The notes below the pieces were generated by a model. That model made no database searches and was not told the DNA's origin. It was given only the letters and a program-made list of their open reading frames with translations. Below, piece after piece: positions 1-6,403 of a DNA stretch of 8,674 nucleotides. The position numbers and the translations under genes were made by a program. The stretch's first letter is position 1; each line of letters begins with the position of its first letter. The DNA lies in contig CAJUFF010000127.1 of NCBI GenBank assembly GCA_910585505.1, forward strand, positions 1 through 8,674. Direction: 5' to 3'. Origin of the DNA: an uncultured Ruminiclostridium sp. (GTDB lineage Bacteria; Bacillota; Clostridia; Oscillospirales; Ruminococcaceae).

Positions 1-74
1 GTGTGTTTTTTGCACTGTTGTAATTTTGTTTAAACTTTTTTTGGATTGCTATAGTTATTATATCACATTAAACA

Positions 75-136
75 GAAAAGTTCAGCTTTTATCGGACTTT
101 TCCTACAGACTGAGCGCAGCTTTTACAAGCTGCGCT
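75..136. repeat. Two consecutive stem-loops in the left non-coding region
   Basis: Two inverted repeats lie side by side. The first pairs GAAAAGT (75-81) with ACTTTTC (96-102). The second is stronger: AGCGCAGCTT (113-122) pairs perfectly over 10 bp with AAGCTGCGCT (127-136) around a TTAC loop. Neither is followed directly by a T-run on either strand, so neither is a typical intrinsic terminator. They could belong to the 3' region of a gene left of the window or to a dispersed repeat. Apart from these and the terminator-like structures listed separately, I see no supported gene in positions 1-345. Confidence 0.5.
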
Positions 137-202
137 TGATACTGTGGTTTGTTTGAAAAATCGGAAACGCCGTCTTTACGCCACCAAACGGCTATCTTCT
201 GC

Positions 203-244
203 GTCAAAAAGCCTCGTTAAACGACGGTTTGACTGCGTTTTTTT
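203..244 (+). terminator. Possible intrinsic terminator (rightward)
   Basis: GTCAAA (203-208) can pair with TTTGAC (228-233). Inside this, CGT/ACG pairing around TAA gives an imperfect inner stem. A run of seven T lies at 238-244, four bases past the stem. This would end a rightward transcript entering from left of the window. The stem is imperfect and the T-run is slightly displaced, so the call is tentative. An alternative is that it is part of a dispersed intergenic repeat. Confidence 0.4.
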
Positions 245-348
245 CTTGAAGTAATCATTTTGGGTCAAAAATCCGCCACTTCCTTTATTTTTACATAAGC
301 CCTAATCGTTGGCAAATATATAGATGACCAAAGATTAATATCAAATAT

Positions 349-407
349 AAAAAAAGCCTTCCTTTCATTTTGTTAATATTATAATATAACAAAATATAAA
401 GGAAGGC
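349..407 (-). terminator. Intrinsic terminator of the isomerase gene
   Basis: GCCTTCCTTT (356-365) pairs perfectly with AAAGGAAGGC (398-407). After a small internal loop, ATTTTGTTA (367-375) pairs with TAACAAAAT (387-395), giving about 19 bp in total. On the minus strand the stem is followed by seven U, from the A-run at 349-355. It lies about 40 bp past the isomerase stop codon, the right place to end that leftward transcript. Confidence 0.85.
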
Positions 408-447
408 AATTACAATTAAGTTACAAAATGGTTACAAGTATAGTTTA

Positions 448-1932
448 TTACTTCACAAAGGGATTTTCTCCGTCATAAAGTACGCCCTTGGGTCTGTTGT
501 AGCCGATATTCTCCGCGCCCAGATAGGTGAGAACGTCGAATATCTGTTTTCCGTAATGACCGAAGGCAACCGCGCCGTGATGGGGGAAATTGCCCTTTAT
601 AAGAACGTGGCGGTAGAATCTGGCCATTTCGTCTATTGCGAAAATGCCTATACCGCCGAAAGAGCGGGTAGCTACGGGAAGAACCTCGCCTTCGGCCACA
701 TATGCCCTTACCTTACAGTCGGAGGTAGACTGCAAACGGAAAAACGTAATTTCGCCGGGAATAATGTCGCCTTCCAGGGTACCCCTTGTAATATCCGGCT
801 CTTTGTCCGGCTCAAGGCCTCTGTGCATGATAAGTTGATATTTCATCTCGCAGGAGGTGAGCTTGCAGGCGGGAGTATTGCCGCAGTGGAATCCCATAAA
901 GGTGTCTTTTTGTGTATAATCGAACTTGCCCTCGATATTTTCCCTGTATATGTCGTTGGGAACCGTGTTGTTGATGTCCAAAAGAGTTACCGCATCGCCG
1001 CTTACGCACATTCCGATATACTCGCTTACCGCGCCGTATATGTCAACTTCACAGGCTACGGGTATTCCCATGGCGGTAAGGCGTGAGTTTACATAACAAG
1101 GAACAAATCCGAACTGCGTCTGGAAGGAAGGCCAGCACTTGTTGGCAAATACCACGTACTCGCGGCTCCCTTTGTGGGCCTCTGCCCAGTCAAGAAGGGT
1201 TATCTCAAACTGCGCAAGTTTTGGAAGTATGCCCGCCATCTTGTTTCCTTCACCCAGCTCCTTTTCCATTTCTTTTACAACGCCCTCAATGCGGGAATCG
1301 TCCTTGTGTTCGTTAAAGGCAGCGTAAAGGTCAAGCTCGCTGTTTTCCTCTATCTCTATGCCGAAGTTGTAAAGCTGCTTAATCGGAGCGTTGCAGGCAA
1401 GGAAATCCTGGGGACGGGGGCCAAAACTGATCACCTTAAGGTTGTTTACGCCGATAATGGCTCTTGCTACGGGAATAAAGTCGTGGATCATTTTTGCCGA
1501 CTCATCGGGAGTGCCAACGGGGTATTCGGGAATATATGCCTTGATGTTCCTTAAAGCAAGGTTGTAGCTGGCGTTCAGCATACCGCAGTAAGCGTCGCCC
1601 CTGCTGCCGCAGAGAGAATCGCCGCAGTCCTCTTCCGCAGCCGCTATGTACATTACCGGGCCGTCAAAGTACTTGGCGACAATAGTCTCGCTGGTTTCGG
1701 GGCCGAAGTTGCCCAGGTATACCACGAGAGCGTTGCAGCCCGCAGTCTTGCACTCCTCCATAGCTTTCATAGCGTCTTTTTCATTTTCAACGGTGATTTT
1801 GCACTCATAAATTTCGCCGTACTTTTTGTACTCCTCGCACACCTTACCCCTTCTTGTGGCGGAAAGACTCATGGGAAAGCAGTCGCGTGATACGGCTATA
1901 ATACCTAACTTAACAACAGGAATATTTTTCAT
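448..1932 (-). CDS. L-fucose/L-arabinose isomerase family protein
   Basis: A 494-residue cytoplasmic protein of the fucose/arabinose isomerase superfamily, metal-dependent aldose-ketose isomerases. The C-terminal half carries three segments matching the metal-ligand motifs of L-fucose isomerase: CEVD with Glu295, LLDINN with Asp319, and FPHH with His451/His452. These correspond to the Glu-Asp-His ligand set known for FucI. The N-terminal half has the expected alpha/beta segments (VVYLGNFGPET at 71-81, GSRGDAY at 109-115). The length is close to AraA (about 500) and well below E. coli FucI (about 590), so the substrate cannot be fixed; L-fucose, L-arabinose or D-arabinose are options. The start is supported by AAGAAAGGA at 1942-1950 (minus strand), 9 nt from ATG. 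It has its own promoter (2000-2028) and terminator (349-407) and appears monocistronic. No sugar kinase, aldolase or transporter gene is next to it in the window. Confidence 0.85.
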   Translation of the reverse strand: MKNIPVVKLGIIAVSRDCFPMSLSATRRGKVCEEYKKYGEIYECKITVENEKDAMKAMEECKTAGCNALVVYLGNFGPETSETIVAKYFDGPVMYIAAAEEDCGDSLCGSRGDAYCGMLNASYNLALRNIKAYIPEYPVGTPDESAKMIHDFIPVARAIIGVNNLKVISFGPRPQDFLACNAPIKQLYNFGIEIEENSELDLYAAFNEHKDDSRIEGVVKEMEKELGEGNKMAGILPKLAQFEITLLDWAEAHKGSREYVVFANKCWPSFQTQFGFVPCYVNSRLTAMGIPVACEVDIYGAVSEYIGMCVSGDAVTLLDINNTVPNDIYRENIEGKFDYTQKDTFMGFHCGNTPACKLTSCEMKYQLIMHRGLEPDKEPDITRGTLEGDIIPGEITFFRLQSTSDCKVRAYVAEGEVLPVATRSFGGIGIFAIDEMARFYRHVLIKGNFPHHGAVAFGHYGKQIFDVLTYLGAENIGYNRPKGVLYDGENPFVK

Positions 1933-1999
1933 ACTGTTTTTTCCTTTCTTGGAATTTTTTTATTTGAGGCGGCGACGATAAATTTTTGCCGCTTTTTTA

Positions 2000-2028
2000 A
2001 TTGTAACATAAAATTTGATTAACTTCAA
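2000..2028 (-). promoter_or_regulatory. Sigma-A promoter of the isomerase gene
   Basis: Read on the minus strand: -35 TTGAAG (2028-2023), a 17-bp spacer, then -10 TACAAT (2005-2000) with an upstream TG (extended -10). Transcription should start near 1992-1994, about 60 nt before the ATG. The leader would open with GCGGC (1988-1992 on the complement), able to pair with GCCGC (1969-1973) across a 14-nt loop. On the plus strand the same repeat is followed by six T. No catabolite-repression (cre) site was recognised. Confidence 0.8.
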
Positions 2029-2069
2029 TAGAAAATGAAAAAATCATTTAATAAAAACGCCAAATCCGG

Positions 2070-2098
2070 TTGAAAAACAAGCTGAAATATGCTATACT
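2070..2098 (+). promoter_or_regulatory. Sigma-A promoter of the cheW-like operon
   Basis: TTGAAA (2070-2075), a 17-bp spacer, and TATACT (2093-2098) preceded by TGC (extended -10). The predicted start is about 2104-2106, which is the left end of the MITE-like element. The promoter lies wholly outside that element, so it probably predates the insertion. It is divergent from the isomerase promoter; the two -35 boxes are 41 bp apart. Confidence 0.8.
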
Positions 2099-2105
2099 TA
2101 TATAA

Positions 2106-2266
2106 GAACCTGTCTTCACAAGATATTGCACGCAACTTTTCGGCAAATTTTGCCGATGACTGCGTTGGAAATCCTTGAAATACATCAAGTATTTCTGTGT
2201 TTTTCCGCCTTGTCCTCTGTAAAATTTACTTGAAAATCCACGCACAAGTCTTGTGAAAACAGGTTC
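2106..2266. mobile_element. MITE-like non-autonomous element, 161 bp
   Basis: The ends form an 18-bp terminal inverted repeat with one mismatch: GAACCTGTCTTCACAAGA at 2106-2123 against the reverse complement of 2249-2266 (GAACCTGTTTTCACAAGA). TAA flanks both ends (2103-2105 and 2267-2269), consistent with a 3-bp target duplication. A TNA-type duplication would suit transposition by an IS5-family (IS1031-like) transposase, which is inference. The interior has no gene but two further perfect foldbacks: 2141-2155 (7-1-7) and 2177-2195 (7-5-7, GAAATAC/GTATTTC). Short open frames crossing it look incidental. It sits at the predicted transcription start of the downstream operon, so it would be transcribed as leader RNA. 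One A/T base pair could also extend the repeat to 19 bp, making the exact boundary ambiguous. Confidence 0.8.
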
Positions 2267-2342
2267 TAAATGGTTTATTGCCCCGTCAGAACATTCCGAT
2301 CGGGCGGAGCATTTTTTGAAATTCTGGAAGGAGCTTTATTTT

Positions 2343-3158
2343 ATGGAACCTACAAACAGCTTGCCGTGGATAATATTTGAGCTTAAACAGCAGTTATACG
2401 CCATCAGCACCGAAAGAGTGACCGGCATAGCGCAAATGCCCTCTTTGACTTTTGTTCCCAATGCCCCTCCGGAGTTTTTGGGAGTTACAAGTGTAAGAAG
2501 CAATGTTGTTCCGGTTCTTGAACTTAAAAGGCTTTTAAATATAAGCGACAATAAGGAGCAGACCTTGAATGCGGCAAAGATGCTTGCTCACAAGCTAGAA
2601 GGCGCGACGGAATTTGTTAAGGAGATAACCCGATGCCTGAAGGCAAAAGAGGAATTCGGCGTTTCCGATACCGAAGCGTTTTTTGGCGATAAGTTTGATA
2701 AGGCTTTCGTAAGCGACAGAAGCGAGGTGTCGGAGCTTATCTCCGAGATACAGTCACTTGAAAGCGAACTTTTGATTAAAATATCCGAAGCAAGATCCGA
2801 ACCCGAAAAGCTTCGTGAAGCCGAAAGCTGCGGAAAAAAGCTTATTCGGGCTTTAACCTCCGCTCATGAGAAAATCAACGACAATTCTTATAAAATGCTT
2901 ATATTTTTAAGCGACGTGCCGGGTTCCGTTGACGCTTGCCTCTGTTTTGTAGTTGACAAGGTGAGAGCTGTGGACGAGCTTGAGATGATAGAAAACAAAA
3001 ACGACAACCGATGCCTGTATATGTCGGGTTACATATGCGGCGTCGCTCACAATGAAAAAATAAAGGGCGAGATACTTATTGCCGATGACAAGGAGATTGT
3101 AAAGATGGTTCATGTTTACAATAAAAGCGTTGAAGAAAAGAACGGAAACGGGAAATAA
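2343..3158 (+). CDS. CheW-like chemotaxis adaptor with helical insertion
   Basis: A 271-residue soluble protein. Residues 8-66 match the first half of a CheW domain: a FELKQQLYAI strand, then VPNAPPEFLGVTSVRSNVVPVLELKRLL, like the family pattern VPxxPxxxxGVxxxRGxVxPVxDL. Residues 184-256 match the second half (CFVVDKVRAV, YICGVAHNEKIKGEILIADD). CheW normally links chemoreceptors to the CheA kinase. Between the halves lie about 115 mainly helical, charged residues (67-183); an ordinary CheW is only about 150 residues in total. Part of this insert (SDTEAFFGDKFDKAF, 108-122) recalls the zinc-binding CZB domain, but the usual Cys is Ala. The start chosen is ATG 2343, with GGAAGGAG 9 nt upstream; a GTG at 2253 inside the MITE would add 30 unrelated residues. 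It is first in an operon with the C11 peptidase gene, 17 nt downstream. Confidence 0.75.
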   Translation: MEPTNSLPWIIFELKQQLYAISTERVTGIAQMPSLTFVPNAPPEFLGVTSVRSNVVPVLELKRLLNISDNKEQTLNAAKMLAHKLEGATEFVKEITRCLKAKEEFGVSDTEAFFGDKFDKAFVSDRSEVSELISEIQSLESELLIKISEARSEPEKLREAESCGKKLIRALTSAHEKINDNSYKMLIFLSDVPGSVDACLCFVVDKVRAVDELEMIENKNDNRCLYMSGYICGVAHNEKIKGEILIADDKEIVKMVHVYNKSVEEKNGNGK

Positions 3159-3175
3159 GTAAGGAGCAGATACAT

Positions 3176-5485
3176 ATGAAAAATTTTAAAATAAAAACCT
3201 TTGCGAAAACACTTCAATTGTGGGCGGTAATTACGGCGCTGAGTTTTGCTTTATGCGGCTGCGGCGAACCCGCTTCGGATACGGTGCGTAATGAAGGCGG
3301 CGTTAAGACTTCTTCTGTTTCCGAAAGTAATACGTCCGACGGCGTTGAGACGTCGGATACATGGGATAGTACAGGCGGTTCTTCCTCCGCAGCCGTTCCC
3401 GATAACAGAGGTGAATCGTCTGTTTTAGGTTCCGACGGTATACCGGAAGGAAGAGGGACAATGCTTTCTCTTAAAGACGGAAACGAACTGAAAATCAGCA
3501 GAATGGCCGTAAACGGCGGAAACGGTTCGGAAGAAGATATCTGGACTGTGTTTGTCTATATGTGCGGAAGCGATCTTGAATCCATTGACGGCTCCGCTAC
3601 CGATGATCTGATGGAAATGCAATCCGCAACCGAGCTTTGTTCCGGATTGCGTTTCGTTATTGAAGCGGACGGTGCTGAGGATTGGTGGAACGATATGTGT
3701 GTAAGCGGGAAAAAGCAAAGACTGCTTATAAGCGGAGGAGGCTGTGAGGTAGTTTACAGCGGTGATTCCACCAATATGGGCGATCCGGATACATTGACGG
3801 ATTTTCTTAATTGGGGCTTGTCCGAGTACGGCTCCCGCCACAATGTTTTGGATTTCTGGAATCACGGCGGCGGCAGCATAAGCGGGGTTTGCTTCGACGA
3901 GCTTCATGATGACGACTCACTGAGCCTTAAAGAAATAGACGCCGCGCTTTCCGCGGTCGGCGAAAATATGTCGCGGCCCTTTGAACTTATAGGAAGCGAC
4001 GCTTGTCTTATGGCAACGGTGGAGTTTGCCAACATTCTTGCCACCTACGGAAATTATATGGTGGCTTCTCAGGATCTTGAGTCCGGTTACGGATGGGATT
4101 ACACCGCTTTTGCCACCGCACTTAGCAATGGGGCGAAAAACGGCGGAGAGGTAGGAGAAAGCATTTGCCGCGGATACTACGAAAGCTGTGTACGCAGCGG
4201 CGAGGCGGATGAAGCCACTTTATCGGTTATTGATTTGTCTAAGCTTGACGAGTTTCTTATTGCGTTTAATGAGCATTGTAAGGGCGTATATTCGCACATA
4301 TGTGATGAAAACGGTCTTACCGACGTTATAATTGCCGCCAAGTCCGCTCTTAATTTCGGTGGCAATAACCGCAGCGAAGGTTACACCAATATGGTGGATC
4401 TGTCCGATTTTATCAACGGAACTCTTAGGCTTTCCGAAAACGGAGAAAAGACCGCCGAGCTTCTGGAGAACTGCGTATATTATACCCAAAACGGTGAACG
4501 TTCGTACAAGGCGGGCGGACTCAATATTTATTACCCCCTGAGCGTGCAGGGCAGCCGTGAGCTTGAAAGCTTCAAAGATATATGCGTCAGTCCTTATTAT
4601 ATAAGCATCTCGGATATCTGTGCCTTTGGCAGCAATGAAAACGGAAGCATAGACGGTTACGGCACCGAGCGTTGGTTAAGCGGAGATTCAGGTTTCTGGT
4701 CGGGTTCTGATTTTGTTATTTCCGATTTCGATTATTGGGAGGGAAGCACCGACAGTTCCCTTAACGAGGACAGCGGCGAAACCGCAATTTCATTTTCTTC
4801 CGCTCCTGTCATTGACGAGGACGGAATTTACGGATTCACCCTTACGGAAGAAAGCCTCTATAATCTTGATACCGTTTATTGCAGCGTAATGCTCAGCTAT
4901 TGGGACGATGAGGATAATCGGGAATATATGCTGGATCTTGGAACCGATGATTACGTTGATCTGGATTATGATACCGGAGAGTGCAAAGATCTGTTTGACG
5001 GTATGTGGTTTGCGCTCCCCGACGGACAGCCGATATGTGCGTTTCTGGTAGAAAGTTCCTATGAAGATGACGCTTTTTACAACATTTACACGGCTCCGAT
5101 TTACCTTAACGGCGAATATACTAATCTCAGAATAATGCAGGACTATTCGGGCGGAACTGCCGTTACAACTGTTTTGGGAGTATGGGATGGTATAAGCGAA
5201 AGCGGAAGTGCGTCGAGAGACGTTTATGGGTTAAAGTCCGGAGATGTGATCGAGCCTTGTTATTATGCTTACGATGCGGAAACATTGGAGTATGCTTTTG
5301 ATTTTTACGGCGCCGCTTATGTGTGCGAGGGCGATTTGCTGATAGATTATGATTATCTGTATGATGGCGATTACTATTACTCGTTTGAAATTTACGATTA
5401 CTACGGAAACGCCGTTTACACGGATTTTGTAATGTTTGGAATTGAAACCGATGAAATCGGTAATGTGGAACTGTTTTACTATTAG
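3176..5485 (+). CDS. Clostripain-family (C11) cysteine peptidase lipoprotein
   Basis: A 769-residue secreted protein. Residues 1-29 form a lipoprotein signal: basic start, hydrophobic stretch (LWAVITALSFAL), lipobox LCGC with Cys29 as the likely lipidated residue. A Ser/Thr/Gly-rich linker follows (about 30-95), then the C11 peptidase domain (about 122-455), opening with IWTVFVYMCGSDLE. The catalytic pair is visible: His230 in DFWNHGGGSISG and Cys277 in IGSDACLMATVEFA. Asp275, two residues before the Cys, matches an S1-pocket Asp known in this family, whose members cleave after Arg or Lys. The region past about 500 is acidic and Tyr-rich, with no recognised domain, and may be a beta-rich surface module. 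AAGGAG (3161-3166) lies 9 nt before the ATG. It is the middle gene of the operon and 3 nt from the response regulator gene. The peptidase role is well supported; its target is unknown. Confidence 0.85.
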   Translation: MKNFKIKTFAKTLQLWAVITALSFALCGCGEPASDTVRNEGGVKTSSVSESNTSDGVETSDTWDSTGGSSSAAVPDNRGESSVLGSDGIPEGRGTMLSLKDGNELKISRMAVNGGNGSEEDIWTVFVYMCGSDLESIDGSATDDLMEMQSATELCSGLRFVIEADGAEDWWNDMCVSGKKQRLLISGGGCEVVYSGDSTNMGDPDTLTDFLNWGLSEYGSRHNVLDFWNHGGGSISGVCFDELHDDDSLSLKEIDAALSAVGENMSRPFELIGSDACLMATVEFANILATYGNYMVASQDLESGYGWDYTAFATALSNGAKNGGEVGESICRGYYESCVRSGEADEATLSVIDLSKLDEFLIAFNEHCKGVYSHICDENGLTDVIIAAKSALNFGGNNRSEGYTNMVDLSDFINGTLRLSENGEKTAELLENCVYYTQNGERSYKAGGLNIYYPLSVQGSRELESFKDICVSPYYISISDICAFGSNENGSIDGYGTERWLSGDSGFWSGSDFVISDFDYWEGSTDSSLNEDSGETAISFSSAPVIDEDGIYGFTLTEESLYNLDTVYCSVMLSYWDDEDNREYMLDLGTDDYVDLDYDTGECKDLFDGMWFALPDGQPICAFLVESSYEDDAFYNIYTAPIYLNGEYTNLRIMQDYSGGTAVTTVLGVWDGISESGSASRDVYGLKSGDVIEPCYYAYDAETLEYAFDFYGAAYVCEGDLLIDYDYLYDGDYYYSFEIYDYYGNAVYTDFVMFGIETDEIGNVELFYY

Positions 5486-5488
5486 TCT

Positions 5489-6124
5489 ATGAATAAAATA
5501 AATATTCTTTTAGCGGATGACGATCCCGTTGTAACATCATCTCTTAAGATAATACTTGAGACAAGCGGAGAGGTAAACGTTTTAGGCGTAGCCGACAGTG
5601 GCAGCGAGGCGATAGAACTTTTCCGGCGTTTTACTCCGGACGTTCTTCTTATGGATATACGAATGGGGGAGATGAGCGGTATAAGTGCGGCAAAAAAAAT
5701 CCTGAATGAATTTCCCAAAGGGCGCATATTGTTTCTTACTACCTTTTCCGATGATGATTACATAGTTGAGGCTCTTAAAATAGGATCGAAGGGATATATA
5801 TTAAAGCAGGATTACGAGGGTATTATTCCCGCACTTAAGGCGGTGCTGAGAGGAAAAACCGTATTTTGCTCCGATGTAGTAGAAAAAATAGCCGCTTTTA
5901 TGCCGAAGGAAAGTGATTTTGACCCCAAAAGCCATGAATTGGGTGAAAAGGAAATGGAGATTATTGAAATGGTGGGGAAGGGGCTTTCCAATAAGGAGAT
6001 AGCGGGTCGATTATATCTTAGCGAAGGAACAGTGAGAAACTATATAAGCGGAATATTGCTTAAGCTGAATTTAAGAGATAGGACGGGGCTGGCAGTATTT
6101 TATTGCGAGCATATCAGAGTGTAA
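5489..6124 (+). CDS. NarL/LuxR-family response regulator
   Basis: A 211-residue two-component DNA-binding regulator. The receiver domain (about 4-120) has the acidic cluster Asp10-Asp11-Asp12, phosphoacceptor Asp56 (LLMDIRM), switch Thr84/85 (LFLTTFSDDD) and Lys106 (GYILKQD). All catalytic residues are therefore present. The C-terminal LuxR-type helix-turn-helix (about 148-205) includes GLSNKEIAGRLYLSEGTVRNYISGILLKL. Length and architecture are normal for the family. No histidine kinase gene is adjacent in the window, so its partner is unknown. The ATG lies 3 nt after the peptidase stop codon with no clear Shine-Dalgarno (the nearest, GTGGA, is about 18 nt away), which suggests translational coupling to the upstream gene. 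It may regulate its own operon, but that is inference. Confidence 0.9.
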   Translation: MNKINILLADDDPVVTSSLKIILETSGEVNVLGVADSGSEAIELFRRFTPDVLLMDIRMGEMSGISAAKKILNEFPKGRILFLTTFSDDDYIVEALKIGSKGYILKQDYEGIIPALKAVLRGKTVFCSDVVEKIAAFMPKESDFDPKSHELGEKEMEIIEMVGKGLSNKEIAGRLYLSEGTVRNYISGILLKLNLRDRTGLAVFYCEHIRV

Positions 6125-6167
6125 ATCTTTAATATTGTAGCACAGCTTAATCAACTGAGGATGGAAC

Positions 6168-6198
6168 CTGCCGCCTAAGAGGCGGGGATATCCGGCAG
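6168..6198 (+). other. GC-rich foldback downstream of the response regulator
   Basis: Two competing pairings share bases. CCGCCT (6171-6176) pairs with AGGCGG (6180-6185) around an AAG loop. CTGCCG (6168-6173) pairs with CGGCAG (6193-6198). GGATATCC (6186-6193) is also self-complementary. Only TTTATAT follows, so it would be a weak terminator for the operon. It could also be a remnant of an IS200/IS605-type end, which typically carries such a hairpin, or an unrecognised structured RNA. I could not match it to a known riboswitch. The remainder of 6125-6403 holds the MCP promoter and leader. Confidence 0.45.
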
Positions 6199-6294
6199 CG
6201 TTTATATAAAGTATTTGTAATTGTATGATATATGAAAAAAGTAACAAAAAAAGATGTTAAATTTTAATGAATATGCTTAATTTTGTTTTTTTAC

Positions 6295-6323
6295 TTGAAA
6301 TTGTCGATAAAAATTGATATAAT
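6295..6323 (+). promoter_or_regulatory. Sigma-A promoter of the chemoreceptor gene
   Basis: TTGAAA (6295-6300), a 17-bp spacer, then a perfect TATAAT (6318-6323) preceded by TGA (extended -10). The start should fall near 6330, giving a leader of about 75 nt. A strong housekeeping promoter suggests constitutive expression rather than control by the flagellar sigma factor. Confidence 0.85.
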
Positions 6324-6365
6324 AATTATTATAAGTAGATTTTTACTTGATGCTCAAGAATTTTT

Positions 6366-6403
6366 GAAAGGAGAAATGCTTCTTATGAAGCATTACCAAA
6401 GTA
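6366..6403 (+). promoter_or_regulatory. Ribosome binding site with a hairpin between SD and start codon
   Basis: The only good Shine-Dalgarno, GAAAGGAG (6366-6373), ends 30 nt before the MCP ATG at 6404, too far for normal use. Between them AATGCTTC (6375-6382) and GAAGCATT (6387-6394) form a perfect 8-bp stem with a TTAT loop. Folding it out leaves 10 nt between SD and ATG, a near-ideal spacing. The hairpin also hides two upstream ATGs (6376, 6385). Hairpins that shorten an SD-start distance are known in phage T4 genes; use here is inference. Confidence 0.65.

Noticed and set aside
556..1086. 176-residue plus-strand frame inside the isomerase gene
   Set aside because: It opposes a clearly conserved isomerase and has no recognisable domain; a shadow frame.
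1969..1998. Plus-strand terminator GCGGC/GCCGC plus six T
   Set aside because: Only a 5-bp stem with a 14-nt loop and no rightward gene feeding it. It is better seen as part of the isomerase leader.
2048..2245. 65-residue minus-strand frame across the MITE
   Set aside because: It mostly reads the MITE interior, shows no recognisable domain, and overlaps the cheW-like operon promoter. Such frames are common artefacts of repeat elements.
2279..2317. Attenuator-type terminator between the MITE and the CheW-like gene
   Set aside because: TGCCCCG and the CGGGCGGAGCA block pair only with several bulges before the six-T run; too weak to call.
2253..2342. GTG start inside the MITE, extending the CheW-like protein by 30 residues
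   Set aside because: The added residues do not resemble CheW, come partly from the mobile element, and have no SD. ATG 2343 has a strong SD at ideal spacing.
3425..3907. 160-residue minus-strand frame inside the peptidase gene
   Set aside because: Antisense to the catalytic domain, including the His motif region; no SD or domain.
6270..6325. Flagellar sigma (sigma-D/FliA) promoter for the chemoreceptor
   Set aside because: GTCGATAA at 6303-6310 recalls the -10 element, but no TAAA box lies at the required spacing, while a perfect sigma-A promoter is present.
6125..6403. Riboswitch (c-di-GMP, ZTP or other) upstream of the chemoreceptor
   Set aside because: None of the conserved core motifs I know for these classes is present, and the foldback lies upstream of the predicted promoter, so it would not be in the receptor mRNA.
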